A DNA stretch of 64,000 bases from Flavobacterium sp. NKUCC04_CG (GTDB taxonomy: Bacteria; Bacteroidota; Bacteroidia; Flavobacteriales; Flavobacteriaceae). The translations under genes were made by a program, and so were the position numbers. The stretch spans positions 1 through 64,000 of the forward strand of contig NZ_JAHKRA010000018.1 of NCBI RefSeq assembly GCF_019345525.1. The letters run 5' to 3'. This document shows, piece by piece, positions 1 through 8,318 of the stretch (position 1 is its first letter; every line of letters starts with the position of its first letter). The notes beneath the pieces are model-generated. The model was not told the DNA's origin and did no database searches. It was given only the letters and a program-made list of their open reading frames with translations.

Positions 1-112
1 TATCAGCGTATCAGCGTATCAGCGTATCAGCGTATCAGCGTATCAGCGTATCTGCGTATCTGCGTATCTGCGTATCTGCGTATCTGCGTATCTGCGTATC
101 TGCGTATCTGCC
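1..112. repeat. Octamer tandem array (TATCAGCG)6-(TATCTGCG)8
   Basis: Fourteen head-to-tail copies of an 8-bp unit fill the left edge. The first six copies read TATCAGCG, the next seven TATCTGCG, and the last is TATCTGCC. The switch between the two variants is abrupt, as expected when variants spread by slippage in blocks. The array may continue beyond the window. It lies directly downstream of the trmD stop codon and is followed by a run of A. A degenerate relative occurs at about 28150-28196, again just downstream of a gene. Confidence 0.97.
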
Positions 113-122
113 AAAAAAAAAA

Positions 123-800
123 CTATTCTTCTAATAAATCCGGTCGTCGGTTTAAAGTGTGTTCATAGGCTTTTTGTTCGCGCCATTTTTCAATTTCGGG
201 AAAATTTCCGCTTAATAAAATATCGGGGACGCGCCATCCCTTGTATTCTGCTGGGCGTGTATATATAGGTGGAGCGAGTAAATTATCTTGAAAACTATCG
301 GTTAATGCGGAAGTCTCGTTACTCAAAACACCGGGAATTAATCGAATAATGGAATCGCATAATACTGCTGCGCCTAGTTCTCCGCCTGATAATACATAAT
401 CTCCTATAGAAATTTCGCGAGTGATAAATTGGTCGCGAACGCGTTGATCTACACCTTTATAATGACCGCAAAGAATGATGATATTATTTAACAGCGACAT
501 GCCGTTGGCCATCGACTGATTTAGGGTTTCCCCATCTGGAGTCATATAAATAACCTCGTCGTATTCGCGTTCGGCAAGTAGTCCGGAGATACACTTGTCT
601 ATGGGCTCAATGCTCATAACCATACCGGCACCACCACCAAACTGATAATCATCAACATTCTTGTGTTTATTGGTACTGTAATCCCTTAGGTTATGGAAGT
701 TAATCTCAACCAATCCCTTGTCAATTGCCCGTTTTAAAATAGAGGCTTCGAAAGGGCTTTGAATCAAATTCGGTAATACAGTGATGATATCGATACGCAT
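123..800 (-). CDS. trmD: tRNA (guanine-N1-)-methyltransferase TrmD
   Basis: A 225-residue protein of normal TrmD length, the SPOUT-class enzyme that methylates G37 of tRNAs next to the anticodon using S-adenosylmethionine, which limits +1 frameshifting. The start [10 protein letters not shown], the glycine-rich GGGAGMVM stretch near residue 55, and the DYVLSGGE motif that forms part of the trefoil-knot cofactor site near residue 135 are all present. The ATG at 798-800 sits about 20 bp behind a TAAATTTG promoter element. No ribosomal protein genes (rpsP, rplS) are adjacent, unlike the proteobacterial operon. The 3' end abuts the octamer array. Confidence 0.96.
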   Translation of the reverse strand: MRIDIITVLPNLIQSPFEASILKRAIDKGLVEINFHNLRDYSTNKHKNVDDYQFGGGAGMVMSIEPIDKCISGLLAEREYDEVIYMTPDGETLNQSMANGMSLLNNIIILCGHYKGVDQRVRDQFITREISIGDYVLSGGELGAAVLCDSIIRLIPGVLSNETSALTDSFQDNLLAPPIYTRPAEYKGWRVPDILLSGNFPEIEKWREQKAYEHTLNRRPDLLEE

Positions 801-819
801 GGGTAGAAAATTATTTGGA

Positions 820-827
820 CAAATTTA
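820..827 (-). promoter_or_regulatory. Bacteroidota -7 box upstream of trmD
   Basis: On the minus strand the sequence is TAAATTTG, matching the TAnnTTTG consensus. Transcription would start near 815, giving a leader of about 15 nt before the trmD ATG. A clear TTTG -33 box is not visible. Confidence 0.55.
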
Positions 828-867
828 CAATCCTTTCTGTTAGGATGCAACGGTCTTGCTAAAAGCT

Positions 868-1200
868 TTAATGAGATGCGGTTTTAGAAAACAATTGAAT
901 AACCACTACACCGGAAACAATCATGCCTATTCCAATCATTGCTGGAATATCCAGTTTTTGTTTAAATAGAAAGAATCCAACTGCTGTAATCAATACGATA
1001 CCAATACCCGACCACAAAGCGTAAGCGATACCTAAGGGAATCGTTCTTATAGTTAGACTTAGAAAATAAAAGGCTCCAGCATATCCTATTACGGTAAAGA
1101 TAGAAGGGATTAATTTAGTAAAACTATCGCTGGCCTTCAAGCAACTGGTAGCAATGGTTTCTAATATAATTGCTATAAAGAGGAAGATCAAATTTTTCAT
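868..1200 (-). CDS. Small multidrug resistance (SMR/EmrE-like) transporter
   Basis: A 110-residue, four-helix inner-membrane protein of the SMR family, whose members work as dimers exchanging protons for cationic drugs or guanidinium-like compounds. The conserved membrane glutamate is in helix 1 (residue 14, in LETIATS), followed by the family-typical LKASDSF segment. Helix 3 carries PLGIAYALWSGIG, which is diagnostic for the EmrE/QacC subgroup. The gene is divergent from the MFS transporter at 1306, so two efflux-type genes share one 105-bp intergenic region. Substrate cannot be read from sequence. Confidence 0.9.
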   Translation of the reverse strand: MKNLIFLFIAIILETIATSCLKASDSFTKLIPSIFTVIGYAGAFYFLSLTIRTIPLGIAYALWSGIGIVLITAVGFFLFKQKLDIPAMIGIGMIVSGVVVIQLFSKTASH

Positions 1201-1214
1201 TTGGGTTGTTTTTA

Positions 1215-1222
1215 CAAAATTA
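1215..1222 (-). promoter_or_regulatory. -7 box of the SMR gene
   Basis: The minus strand reads TAATTTTG (TAnnTTTG). The predicted start of transcription is near 1210, leaving about 10 nt before the ATG at 1198-1200. Confidence 0.55.
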
Positions 1223-1293
1223 CATTTTTATTGTATGTAAAAACCAGCGGAATAAATTGTTGTTTTTCAGGCTGAAAATAGGGATAAAAGAAA

Positions 1294-1301
1294 TAATTTT
1301 G
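1294..1301 (+). promoter_or_regulatory. -7 box of the MFS gene, probably giving a leaderless mRNA
   Basis: TAATTTTG matches TAnnTTTG and ends only 4 bp before the ATG at 1306. In Bacteroidota this box is centred at about -7, so transcription would begin at or next to the A of the start codon. The first in-frame ATG fits the family's N-terminus, so a later start is unlikely. Confidence 0.5.
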
Positions 1302-1305
1302 CCAA

Positions 1306-2463
1306 ATGAATTTATCCAAATCAAAAGTGCTGTTTATGGCAGTGGCTACCGGTTTAGTTGTAGCTAATTTATATTATTGTCAACCCTTAATCGTATTGAT
1401 TGCTAACGAATTTCAAATTGACGAGGCTAAGGCGGGTACGATTACCTATTTAACTCAGGCAGGTTATGCGTTGGGATTGTTTTTTATGGTTCCATTAGGT
1501 GATAAGTTGGAGCGCAAAAAACAAATAAGTATCACGACCTTATGTGCGAGTATCGCTTTGGTTATTGCTGCAATATCGCGAAATTTTTTAATGCTGCAAT
1601 TGGCTAGTTTATTAATTGGTGTAGCATCTATAGTGCCTCAACTGATATTACCTATGGCAGCGAGTTTATCATCTGTGGAACAGCGCGGTCGGGTTATAGG
1701 GACGGTGATGAGTGGTTTGTTGATTGGAATTTTGGTTTCAAGAACCGTAAGTGGATTTGTCGGAATCTGGCTCGGATGGCGTGGTATGTTTTGGATTGCC
1801 GCTGTGGTTTGTTTTTTATTGGCCTTAATCATTCAAAAAAGCTTTCCGATCAACAGTGCACAGTTTAAAGGTACGTATAAACAGTTATATCGCTCTTTAT
1901 TCGTTTTAATCAAAGAACAGCCTGTTCTGCGTGAAGCTACTTGGCTCAATAGTCTATCATTTGCGCAATTTGGAGCTTTCTGGACTACGATGGTTTTATT
2001 GCTTTCTCAAGAGCCGTTTGAATTCAATAGTGCAACGATTGGATTATTTGGTTTAGTGGGTGCTTGCGGAGCATTTGCAGCTCCTTTGGTTGGAAAATTA
2101 GGTGATCGCGGTGATTCTAGTAAGATTATTGGACTGGGACTGCTGATGATGATAGCCAGTTTTGTGGTTTTTTATTTTTCATCAACCTCCATAGTGGGAT
2201 TGGTTATTGGAATTATTCTTATAGACTTAGGATTACAGACGATTCACGTTTCTAATCAGACTCGAATTTACGCTTTATTACCTGAGGCTAGAAATCGACT
2301 CAACACCGTTTTTATGGCTTTTAGTTTTTTAGGAACAGCCGTAGGTTCTGCTTTTGGGTTGTATTTATGGAAATACTTTGGTTGGGATGGAGTAAGCTTA
2401 GGAGCTATTTTTCTCGGGTTAATAGCCTTGGGGATTTATATAAAAAGTGCAAAAAAGAAATAA
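1306..2463 (+). CDS. MFS transporter (12-TM, DHA1-like)
   Basis: A 385-residue major facilitator with about twelve hydrophobic helices and basic cytoplasmic loops. Helix 1 starts at residue 8 and runs into NLYYCQPLI, typical of a Bacteroidota/proteobacterial branch of DHA1 efflux permeases. The loop between helices 2 and 3 carries the motif-A equivalent GDKLERKKQ near residue 65, and the second half has a related GDRGDSSK. It is divergent from the SMR transporter, with both promoters inside the shared gap. Export of a small organic compound is likely; the substrate is unknown. Confidence 0.88.
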   Translation: MNLSKSKVLFMAVATGLVVANLYYCQPLIVLIANEFQIDEAKAGTITYLTQAGYALGLFFMVPLGDKLERKKQISITTLCASIALVIAAISRNFLMLQLASLLIGVASIVPQLILPMAASLSSVEQRGRVIGTVMSGLLIGILVSRTVSGFVGIWLGWRGMFWIAAVVCFLLALIIQKSFPINSAQFKGTYKQLYRSLFVLIKEQPVLREATWLNSLSFAQFGAFWTTMVLLLSQEPFEFNSATIGLFGLVGACGAFAAPLVGKLGDRGDSSKIIGLGLLMMIASFVVFYFSSTSIVGLVIGIILIDLGLQTIHVSNQTRIYALLPEARNRLNTVFMAFSFLGTAVGSAFGLYLWKYFGWDGVSLGAIFLGLIALGIYIKSAKKK

Positions 2464-2502
2464 CTTATAAATTCTTTATCAGTTTATATTTGCGATTGTG
2501 CT

Positions 2503-2510
2503 TATATTTG
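2503..2510 (+). promoter_or_regulatory. -7 box of the cyclophilin-FKBP gene
   Basis: TATATTTG matches TAnnTTTG, giving a start near 2515 and a leader of about 23 nt to the ATG at 2538. A second perfect TATATTTG lies at 2485-2492, so either or both may act. Confidence 0.5.
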
Positions 2511-2537
2511 TAAAATCTATAATTAAAATTGACAAAC

Positions 2538-3470
2538 ATGCAAGACGGAATTTACGCAAAATTCAATACCTCAAAAGGAGCAGTATTAGTTAAACTAACT
2601 TATGATAAAACACCTGGAACTGTAGGGAACTTTGTGGCTCTAGCCGAAGGAAATTTAGAAAATAAGGCCATACCAATGGGGAAACCGTATTATGATGGAT
2701 TAAAATTTCATCGAGTAATTCCTGATTTTATGGTTCAAGGAGGTTGTCCTCAAGGAACGGGTACAGGTGGTCCGGGTTACCAATTTGACGATGAGTTTCA
2801 TCCAGAATTAAACCACGATGCTCCTGGAGTACTTTCAATGGCTAATGCCGGTGCAGGAACAAACGGTTCTCAGTTTTTCATCACTCATATTGCTACACCT
2901 TGGTTAGACGGGAAACATACTGTTTTTGGTCATGTAGTGGAAGGACAAGATGTGGTTGATGCTATTGCTCAAGGTGATGCTATCGAGTCGGTGGAGATTA
3001 TCAAAGTAGGTGAAGAGGCTAAAAACTGGAATGCGGTTGAAGCATTTCGCACTTTTGAAGGATCAAGAGAGAAGAAAGCTTTGGAAGCTCGTAAAAAAGC
3101 GGAAGCTTCTTTAGAGGCTATCGCGGCAGGATTCGACAAAACCGAAAGTGGATTAAGATATAAAATGATTGTAAAAGGAGACGGTAAACAAGCTGTAAAA
3201 GGAAAAACTGTTGCTGTTCACTATAAGGGATCATTGGAAAATGGAAAAGAATTTGACAACTCATACAGCCGTAAAAAGCCCATCGAATTTCCTTTGGGAA
3301 TGGGTCATGTAATCGAAGGATGGGATGAAGGTATCGCCTTGTTGCAAGTTGGTGACAAAGCGCGCTTTGTGATACCATCTTATTTGGGTTATGGAGCCAA
3401 TGGCGCAGGAGGTGTTATTCCACCAAACGCTACCTTGATCTTTGACGTAGAGTTGATGGATGTAAAATAA
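2538..3470 (+). CDS. Peptidyl-prolyl isomerase, cyclophilin-FKBP fusion
   Basis: A 310-residue two-domain prolyl isomerase. Residues 1 to about 160 are a cyclophilin domain with [13 protein letters not shown] (catalytic Arg) and GSQFFITH. A charged lysine- and alanine-rich linker of roughly 40 residues follows. Residues about 200-310 are an FKBP domain with [25 protein letters not shown] and YGYG-like signatures. There is no signal peptide, so it should act in the cytoplasm. The start is placed at the ATG at 2538; a TTG nine bases upstream is in frame but has no support. Such CYP-then-FKBP fusions are known in Flavobacteriia. It is followed by a strong terminator and is probably monocistronic. 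Confidence 0.93.
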   Translation: MQDGIYAKFNTSKGAVLVKLTYDKTPGTVGNFVALAEGNLENKAIPMGKPYYDGLKFHRVIPDFMVQGGCPQGTGTGGPGYQFDDEFHPELNHDAPGVLSMANAGAGTNGSQFFITHIATPWLDGKHTVFGHVVEGQDVVDAIAQGDAIESVEIIKVGEEAKNWNAVEAFRTFEGSREKKALEARKKAEASLEAIAAGFDKTESGLRYKMIVKGDGKQAVKGKTVAVHYKGSLENGKEFDNSYSRKKPIEFPLGMGHVIEGWDEGIALLQVGDKARFVIPSYLGYGANGAGGVIPPNATLIFDVELMDVK

Positions 3471-3506
3471 TAGAATGAATACCGTTAATCCGGTGTGAAA
3501 TAAGCT

Positions 3507-3537
3507 AGGGCTGTCTTTTTAAGACGGCCCTTTTTTT
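3507..3537 (+). terminator. Rho-independent terminator after the PPIase gene
   Basis: An 11-bp stem, AGGGCTGTCTT paired with AAGACGGCCCT (one T-G wobble), with a 3-nt loop, followed by seven T residues. Confidence 0.9.
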
Positions 3538-4281
3538 ATGCCCTTTTTATAAGAGAAAACAATCGGGAGATCCTGTAATTTACCACAATTTGCATGTTGA
3601 CTGTCGAGTATACTCAATTGATAGATATAAATCTTGTTATAAGTGTTTTTTGATAACAGCCCGTGTTTCTACAATCATTTTGTCAGTAGCAACTCATGAA
3701 GCTAATTTCTTTATATTACAATATTTTCCTTTAGTAAAAGATCGTTTTTTAACTCTATTGGTGTCCTGTTTCTTGTCAATTTGTGATGATCTTAAACTTT
3801 TTTCGGCTTTTAAACACTCAGAAAACTGTTCCTATAGCTTTCTTAATGTATTGGTCCAGATTTCTGCTAGGGCAAACAAGCAGAAATTGCCAATACGACT
3901 CTTTAAATTAATGTTTTGTTTTTTTTAGGTTAATTTTCTGTTTATAGGATTTAAATATGATTTTTAAGTCTTTTTTGGCTTTGAATTGTTTGTTAATTGT
4001 GTTTTTTGTGAACAAAAATTGAATTTCAACTGTTTTTGTTGTGTTTTTTTAATATTGATTTTATATTAAAAATACCTTTAATTCTGAAATACTTAAATTT
4101 ACCATATATATACTCAGTATTTGTGTTAAGTTAACCAACTTAAATTCATTTCTTCACTACTATTGTATGTTTTTTTTCTATGGTAAAATAATATTTATAT
4201 TTTTGTTAAAATTAATAAAGCCTTAAAAATGTGATAAATAGGTTAATTGGTTTACACAAATGGGAATAAAATTCAGATGAA
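3538..4281. other. AT-rich non-coding region with a palindrome
   Basis: About 740 bp without a credible gene; an open frame at 3590-3928 has no protein-like character. The last 300 bp are very AT-rich with long T and A runs. A perfect 7-bp inverted repeat, TTAAGTT-AACC-AACTTAA, lies at 4126-4143, about 140 bp before the first gene of the surface locus, and could be an operator. No exact TAnnTTTG box is evident immediately before 4282. This is the likely control region of the accessory locus. Confidence 0.5.
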
Positions 4282-5130
4282 ATGAGAACTAAATTTTTGC
4301 TTATAGTATTGCTGGTTTACAGTGTTGCTCAGGCACAGCGTATATCCATTAAAAAAGGACAAGTATTGTTGGATAAGAAAGCGGTAGTACTGCTGACGAC
4401 TAAAAAAAACATCTATACGATTAGTAGCCTAGAAGGACAAGAGGTGTTTTCTGCGGAGGCGAAATTTCTAGAGTTGGAAAATGGTGTTTATAAAACCTGG
4501 TTTGTAATTACCGATTTGGAAACACAGCAACAAAATCAAGTTCCCCACATTTTATCGGTTATGGCTGTAAGCAGAGAGCGACGCATGATTGAGGAATTAG
4601 TAAAGGGGTCAAGTAAGCTGATTACAGAAAACGGTGTTGACAAAAATCTTCTACAATCCATTACGCAAGGTGAAGCTGTAGATTTACAAGCAATGTTTAA
4701 AGTAGTGAACGATAGTATCGTTCGGGAATTTCAGTATGGAGATCAAGTATTAGCCGATTATAAAATCCGCATAACCGTCAATGGAGAAATTCTCAGGCCT
4801 ATCGTTGTCGATAGAAATAGTCCGTACAATCAGCAGCAAGAGGAATTTTTGGGGACGATACGCTTTGAAAAAGTAGGTGCGCAAAACAAGAAATTGTACA
4901 CCATCGCCGATTCAGAAAATAGGGTAGTTGCTCGTTGGTCTGATTTTGGGATAACCCACGTGTCTGGCGTAGGCGAACAACATCTGACCAATGAAGTTTT
5001 GATGACCAACGGACAAAAATATAAAGTGAAAGAAATTCCCGAAGAAAGTTTTAAGGAAATCACAATGGACAAGAGTAAAATGGCAAGAAGGTTATTGGCT
5101 CTGGTCTTTGCAAAGGGCGTTTTAGAATAG
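4282..5130 (+). CDS. Exported protein of unknown function
   Basis: A 282-residue protein with a clear N-terminal signal peptide (hydrophobic core, likely cleavage after AQA near residue 19). The mature part is a mix of beta-strand-like and charged segments, and no family is recognised. There is no lipobox and no T9SS tail, so periplasmic location is most likely. It lies 142 bp before the PKD lipoprotein that opens the tightly packed operon, with a weak terminator-like hairpin between them, so it may be transcribed separately but still belong to the same system. Start chosen at the first ATG, which places the signal peptide correctly. Confidence 0.75.
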   Translation: MRTKFLLIVLLVYSVAQAQRISIKKGQVLLDKKAVVLLTTKKNIYTISSLEGQEVFSAEAKFLELENGVYKTWFVITDLETQQQNQVPHILSVMAVSRERRMIEELVKGSSKLITENGVDKNLLQSITQGEAVDLQAMFKVVNDSIVREFQYGDQVLADYKIRITVNGEILRPIVVDRNSPYNQQQEEFLGTIRFEKVGAQNKKLYTIADSENRVVARWSDFGITHVSGVGEQHLTNEVLMTNGQKYKVKEIPEESFKEITMDKSKMARRLLALVFAKGVLE

Positions 5131-5156
5131 CAATAAATAATGTGATTGCTGTTTTT
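5129..5156 (+). terminator. Weak terminator-like hairpin
   Basis: A 6-bp stem AGCAAT/ATTGCT with a 10-nt loop overlaps the stop codon of the preceding gene and is followed by G and five T residues. The stem is short, so termination may be partial. Confidence 0.35.
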
Positions 5157-5272
5157 CGGGCTTTAATAAAGCTGCTCATAAAAAATAGCACTAAACCAAA
5201 AACAACGTTTAAACAACAATTTAAAGTCAACTGTTTATACGATTAATTTTAAGAAAATATATTGCCGATTAT

Positions 5273-6631
5273 ATGAAAAGAAAATTACTATTATTATTTA
5301 TTTCGTGTGTTTTATTGGGTTCTTGTTATACGGAAACAGCCGTTCCTATAACGGCAAATTTTGAGTATATCGTAAAAGAACAAGATTTTTCTGTTCCGGT
5401 TATACTGAGTTTTCATAACAGTTCCACAGGGGGCGACCAGTATTTTTGGGAATTTGTAGGCGGAACTCCTGGGAGTTCTCAGGACAAAAACCCAGGAGAG
5501 GTTTTTTATGATAAACCGGGGATTTACACCATTAAATTGACTGTCACCAATATTGATGGTGAAAAAGATATAGTCGAAAGACAGATTACCATATTAGATC
5601 AGATTCGTATAGATTTCGACTACCAAATCGAAGGAAGCAATTACCCGCCTGTAGCCATAGACATTGCAAATAAAACCCAGGGTCTCGGATTGGATTACCA
5701 TTGGAATTTCGAAGGGGGACTACCGGCTGAATTTGAGGGTGTTGTTCCGCCAACGGTAATCTACGAGAATCCGGGAACCTATACCGTGACACTTACCGTC
5801 AAAAACGGCCAAGACGTAGTAGAGCTCACACGCGAAGTGCGGGTTGATCCAGACATAGTCGTGGATTTTGATTGGGACCCTATTTCGGAGGACTACGATT
5901 ACCAAGCTCCAGTTGTTTTAAATCTTAAAAACCACTCCGAAAATGCCACCTCATATCAGTGGAGTTTGGTTGGAACAAACATCAATCAATCGGTAGAACA
6001 GCATCCGACAGTGATTTATAATGCCGCTGGAAATTATCAAATCAAACTTACAGCATCCAACGATAAAAAATCGCTGAGCAAAATCAAAACCATTAAAATT
6101 CATGAAGACACCAATTTATACGTTTTAGAAAATATAAAGTTGGGTATTAGTTATGCGCATAACACCAACCTAATTCCAGCGTTTTATTCAACTAAATATC
6201 GCAAAAGTTTTTTTTCTAACGAGTTAACTCCCGAACTGGGAAAAGATATTGACCTAGCTTTTTATGGACTAAACAGCGATTTCACAACCAATAAGTTTAT
6301 TTCACCCGATAAGACAATCAATTATGGTCTGCCGAGTATTGCTCAGGCAACCCCAACGGTCTTTGTTAATTCTCAAGAACTGTGTAATTGTGGTTTAAAC
6401 TTTAGCGAGTCCGATTTTAATAGTTTAAATACCGATGCTGCTTTAAGAAATTTAAGTATTGAATATTCAGCCGGAGGAGATCAAAAATTCAATCAAAATG
6501 TACCTAGAATCGTTTTGTTTAAAACAGCTGATGGTAGAAAGGGAGTGATAAAAGTGAAACAAATGGTGAATCAAGCAAATGCAGGTTCACACATCGTTTG
6601 TGATATTAAAGTTCAAAAGAAAAAGCGATAA
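5273..6631 (+). CDS. PKD-domain lipoprotein
   Basis: A 452-residue lipoprotein. The signal peptide ends in a lipobox, LGSC, with the acylated cysteine at residue 18. Three PKD-type immunoglobulin-like domains follow at about residues 28-108, 112-192 and 195-276, recognisable by YXWXF-like cores (YFWEF, YHWNF, YQWSL) and the repeated PGTYTVTLTV or close variants before each domain end. The C-terminal 175 residues are a unique region containing a CNC pair. PKD domains mediate surface protein contacts, so this is probably an outer-membrane-anchored structural component. The next gene starts 2 bp after the stop codon, indicating co-transcription. Confidence 0.85.
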   Translation: MKRKLLLLFISCVLLGSCYTETAVPITANFEYIVKEQDFSVPVILSFHNSSTGGDQYFWEFVGGTPGSSQDKNPGEVFYDKPGIYTIKLTVTNIDGEKDIVERQITILDQIRIDFDYQIEGSNYPPVAIDIANKTQGLGLDYHWNFEGGLPAEFEGVVPPTVIYENPGTYTVTLTVKNGQDVVELTREVRVDPDIVVDFDWDPISEDYDYQAPVVLNLKNHSENATSYQWSLVGTNINQSVEQHPTVIYNAAGNYQIKLTASNDKKSLSKIKTIKIHEDTNLYVLENIKLGISYAHNTNLIPAFYSTKYRKSFFSNELTPELGKDIDLAFYGLNSDFTTNKFISPDKTINYGLPSIAQATPTVFVNSQELCNCGLNFSESDFNSLNTDAALRNLSIEYSAGGDQKFNQNVPRIVLFKTADGRKGVIKVKQMVNQANAGSHIVCDIKVQKKKR

Positions 6632-6633
6632 AT

Positions 6634-8316
6634 ATGAAATACAACTACTTTTTTTGTGTGTTATGTTGTCTGCTTTTTTCTCAAGTTCGAGGGCAACAAA
6701 TCGATATTGAAAATTTGACAAAAGTACCGAAGCTGAGGTTAGCTGGCGGTATAAATGCTACTGGAATGTATTACAACAGTAGTTTAGATAGTGATTCCAC
6801 TAGAGAACCTTTTACTTATATGTTGTCGGGAAACCTCAATTTAAACTGGGCGACTTTTAATATGCCCATATCGTACACCCTAACCAATCAAGGGGATCAG
6901 TTGGGATATCAGGTACCTTTTAATTTTAACAGACTGAGTATAGCACCGAAATACAAATGGATACAAGCTTATATTGGAGACGCAAGTATGAGCTTTTCCA
7001 ACTATACTTTAAATGGACACCCTTTCACGGGTTTAGGGATTGAATTTACACCAGCGGGTCCTCTGAAGTGGAGCATGATGGGGGGGCGTCTGCTCAAAGC
7101 AGTTGAAGGTGATACTGTTGCGCAATTGCCTGCGGTATATGAAAGATATGGATATGGAGCTAAAGTGCTATTTGAACAAGAGAAATATGTAGTGGAATGG
7201 ATTACTTTCTATGCGAAAGACCGTCAAAATTCTGTTGTAAACCATTTTGATGTGATCCCTAAAGAAAACTGGGTCAACAGTTTAAGATTCAAAACAACGC
7301 TGATTAAAAATGTAAATATAGAAGCGGAATATGCCCTATCGAGTATGTCTGAGCTTAACCCTTTTGTTGTTATAGTAGATAAAGAGACGACACGCGAGAT
7401 AAGCAAAACAAAATACCATAAAAAAGCATTTAAAACGGCTCTGAACTATAAAATAAACACCTACTTGTTAGGTGTAGTGTACGAGAATGTAGACCCGGAG
7501 TATCAAACTTTAGGAGCGATGTTTTTCAATAACGACTTAGAAAATGTAGGCTTGACTTTTTCAGGCCCATTTATGGACAACCGATTGATGCTATCGACTC
7601 AGTTGGGTTATCAGAGAGATAATTTGAATGGCAAAAAACAACAAGACTCCAAAAGGCTGGTCGGTTCTGTAAATGCCACTCTTAAAATTACCGAACAGCT
7701 TAATTTGTCGGGTAATTATTCCAATTTCAGTACTTATACCAATCGGCGATTAGACCAATTTGACTATATCAATGACCCCAATATGAATCCCGCAGATACT
7801 TTGAATTACAAACAGTTATCTCAAAATCTCAATGCCAATTTGAATTATATTTTTGGTGCACAAAAGAATCAAAATGTCAATTTTAATTATTCCATCGCCG
7901 GACAAGCCAATAAGCAAGGAGGAGTAATTCGAAAAGGGCAATCCAGTACTGTTCAAAACTACAATTTAGTACATACTATTCAATTCAAAGCAACACAATG
8001 GGCCTTGAGTAGCTCTGTAAACTATACCAATAATCAAATTAGTACTGCCAATAACGAGGCATTTGGTGGTGGTCTCAATATAAATAAACGTTTTTTTGAT
8101 AATAGCCTACAGTCCGGTTTTGGAGTTTTATATAATACATCCACTGCGGCTAACGATCAGCGAAATAGTGTTTTTGGACTTAAATTCAATGGAAATTATA
8201 CCCTGTTGACGCAGCATAACTTTTCATTAAATGGAATTCAAATGTTTCGAAATCCTGCCACAGGTATAGCGATGAATGATCTTACGTTAAATTTTAATTA
8301 CAGTTATAGTTTTTAG
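6634..8316 (+). CDS. Outer-membrane beta-barrel-like protein
   Basis: A 560-residue protein with a signal peptide (cleavage near VRGQ, residue 20) followed by alternating hydrophobic/polar strands rich in Tyr, Asn and Phe throughout, ending in NFNYSYSF with a C-terminal phenylalanine, the classic outer-membrane barrel ending. Strands with repeated NLNLN, LSGNYS and NVNFNYS patterns support a barrel of many strands. It is not a TonB-dependent receptor (no plug) and is far longer than PorP/SprF proteins (about 300 residues). It sits 2 bp after the PKD lipoprotein and 2 bp before the 1535-residue protein, so it may be their membrane channel or anchor. The exact family is not recognised. Confidence 0.75.
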   Translation: MKYNYFFCVLCCLLFSQVRGQQIDIENLTKVPKLRLAGGINATGMYYNSSLDSDSTREPFTYMLSGNLNLNWATFNMPISYTLTNQGDQLGYQVPFNFNRLSIAPKYKWIQAYIGDASMSFSNYTLNGHPFTGLGIEFTPAGPLKWSMMGGRLLKAVEGDTVAQLPAVYERYGYGAKVLFEQEKYVVEWITFYAKDRQNSVVNHFDVIPKENWVNSLRFKTTLIKNVNIEAEYALSSMSELNPFVVIVDKETTREISKTKYHKKAFKTALNYKINTYLLGVVYENVDPEYQTLGAMFFNNDLENVGLTFSGPFMDNRLMLSTQLGYQRDNLNGKKQQDSKRLVGSVNATLKITEQLNLSGNYSNFSTYTNRRLDQFDYINDPNMNPADTLNYKQLSQNLNANLNYIFGAQKNQNVNFNYSIAGQANKQGGVIRKGQSSTVQNYNLVHTIQFKATQWALSSSVNYTNNQISTANNEAFGGGLNINKRFFDNSLQSGFGVLYNTSTAANDQRNSVFGLKFNGNYTLLTQHNFSLNGIQMFRNPATGIAMNDLTLNFNYSYSF

Positions 8317-8318
8317 TT

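Noticed and set aside
1..112. CRISPR-like array
   Set aside because: The units are only 8 bp, contiguous and without spacers, so this is a microsatellite.
3590..3928. 112-codon open frame in the AT-rich gap
   Set aside because: Cysteine- and phenylalanine-rich translation with no domain character, no promoter or gene-like start, and an unusual composition; best explained as chance in AT-rich DNA.
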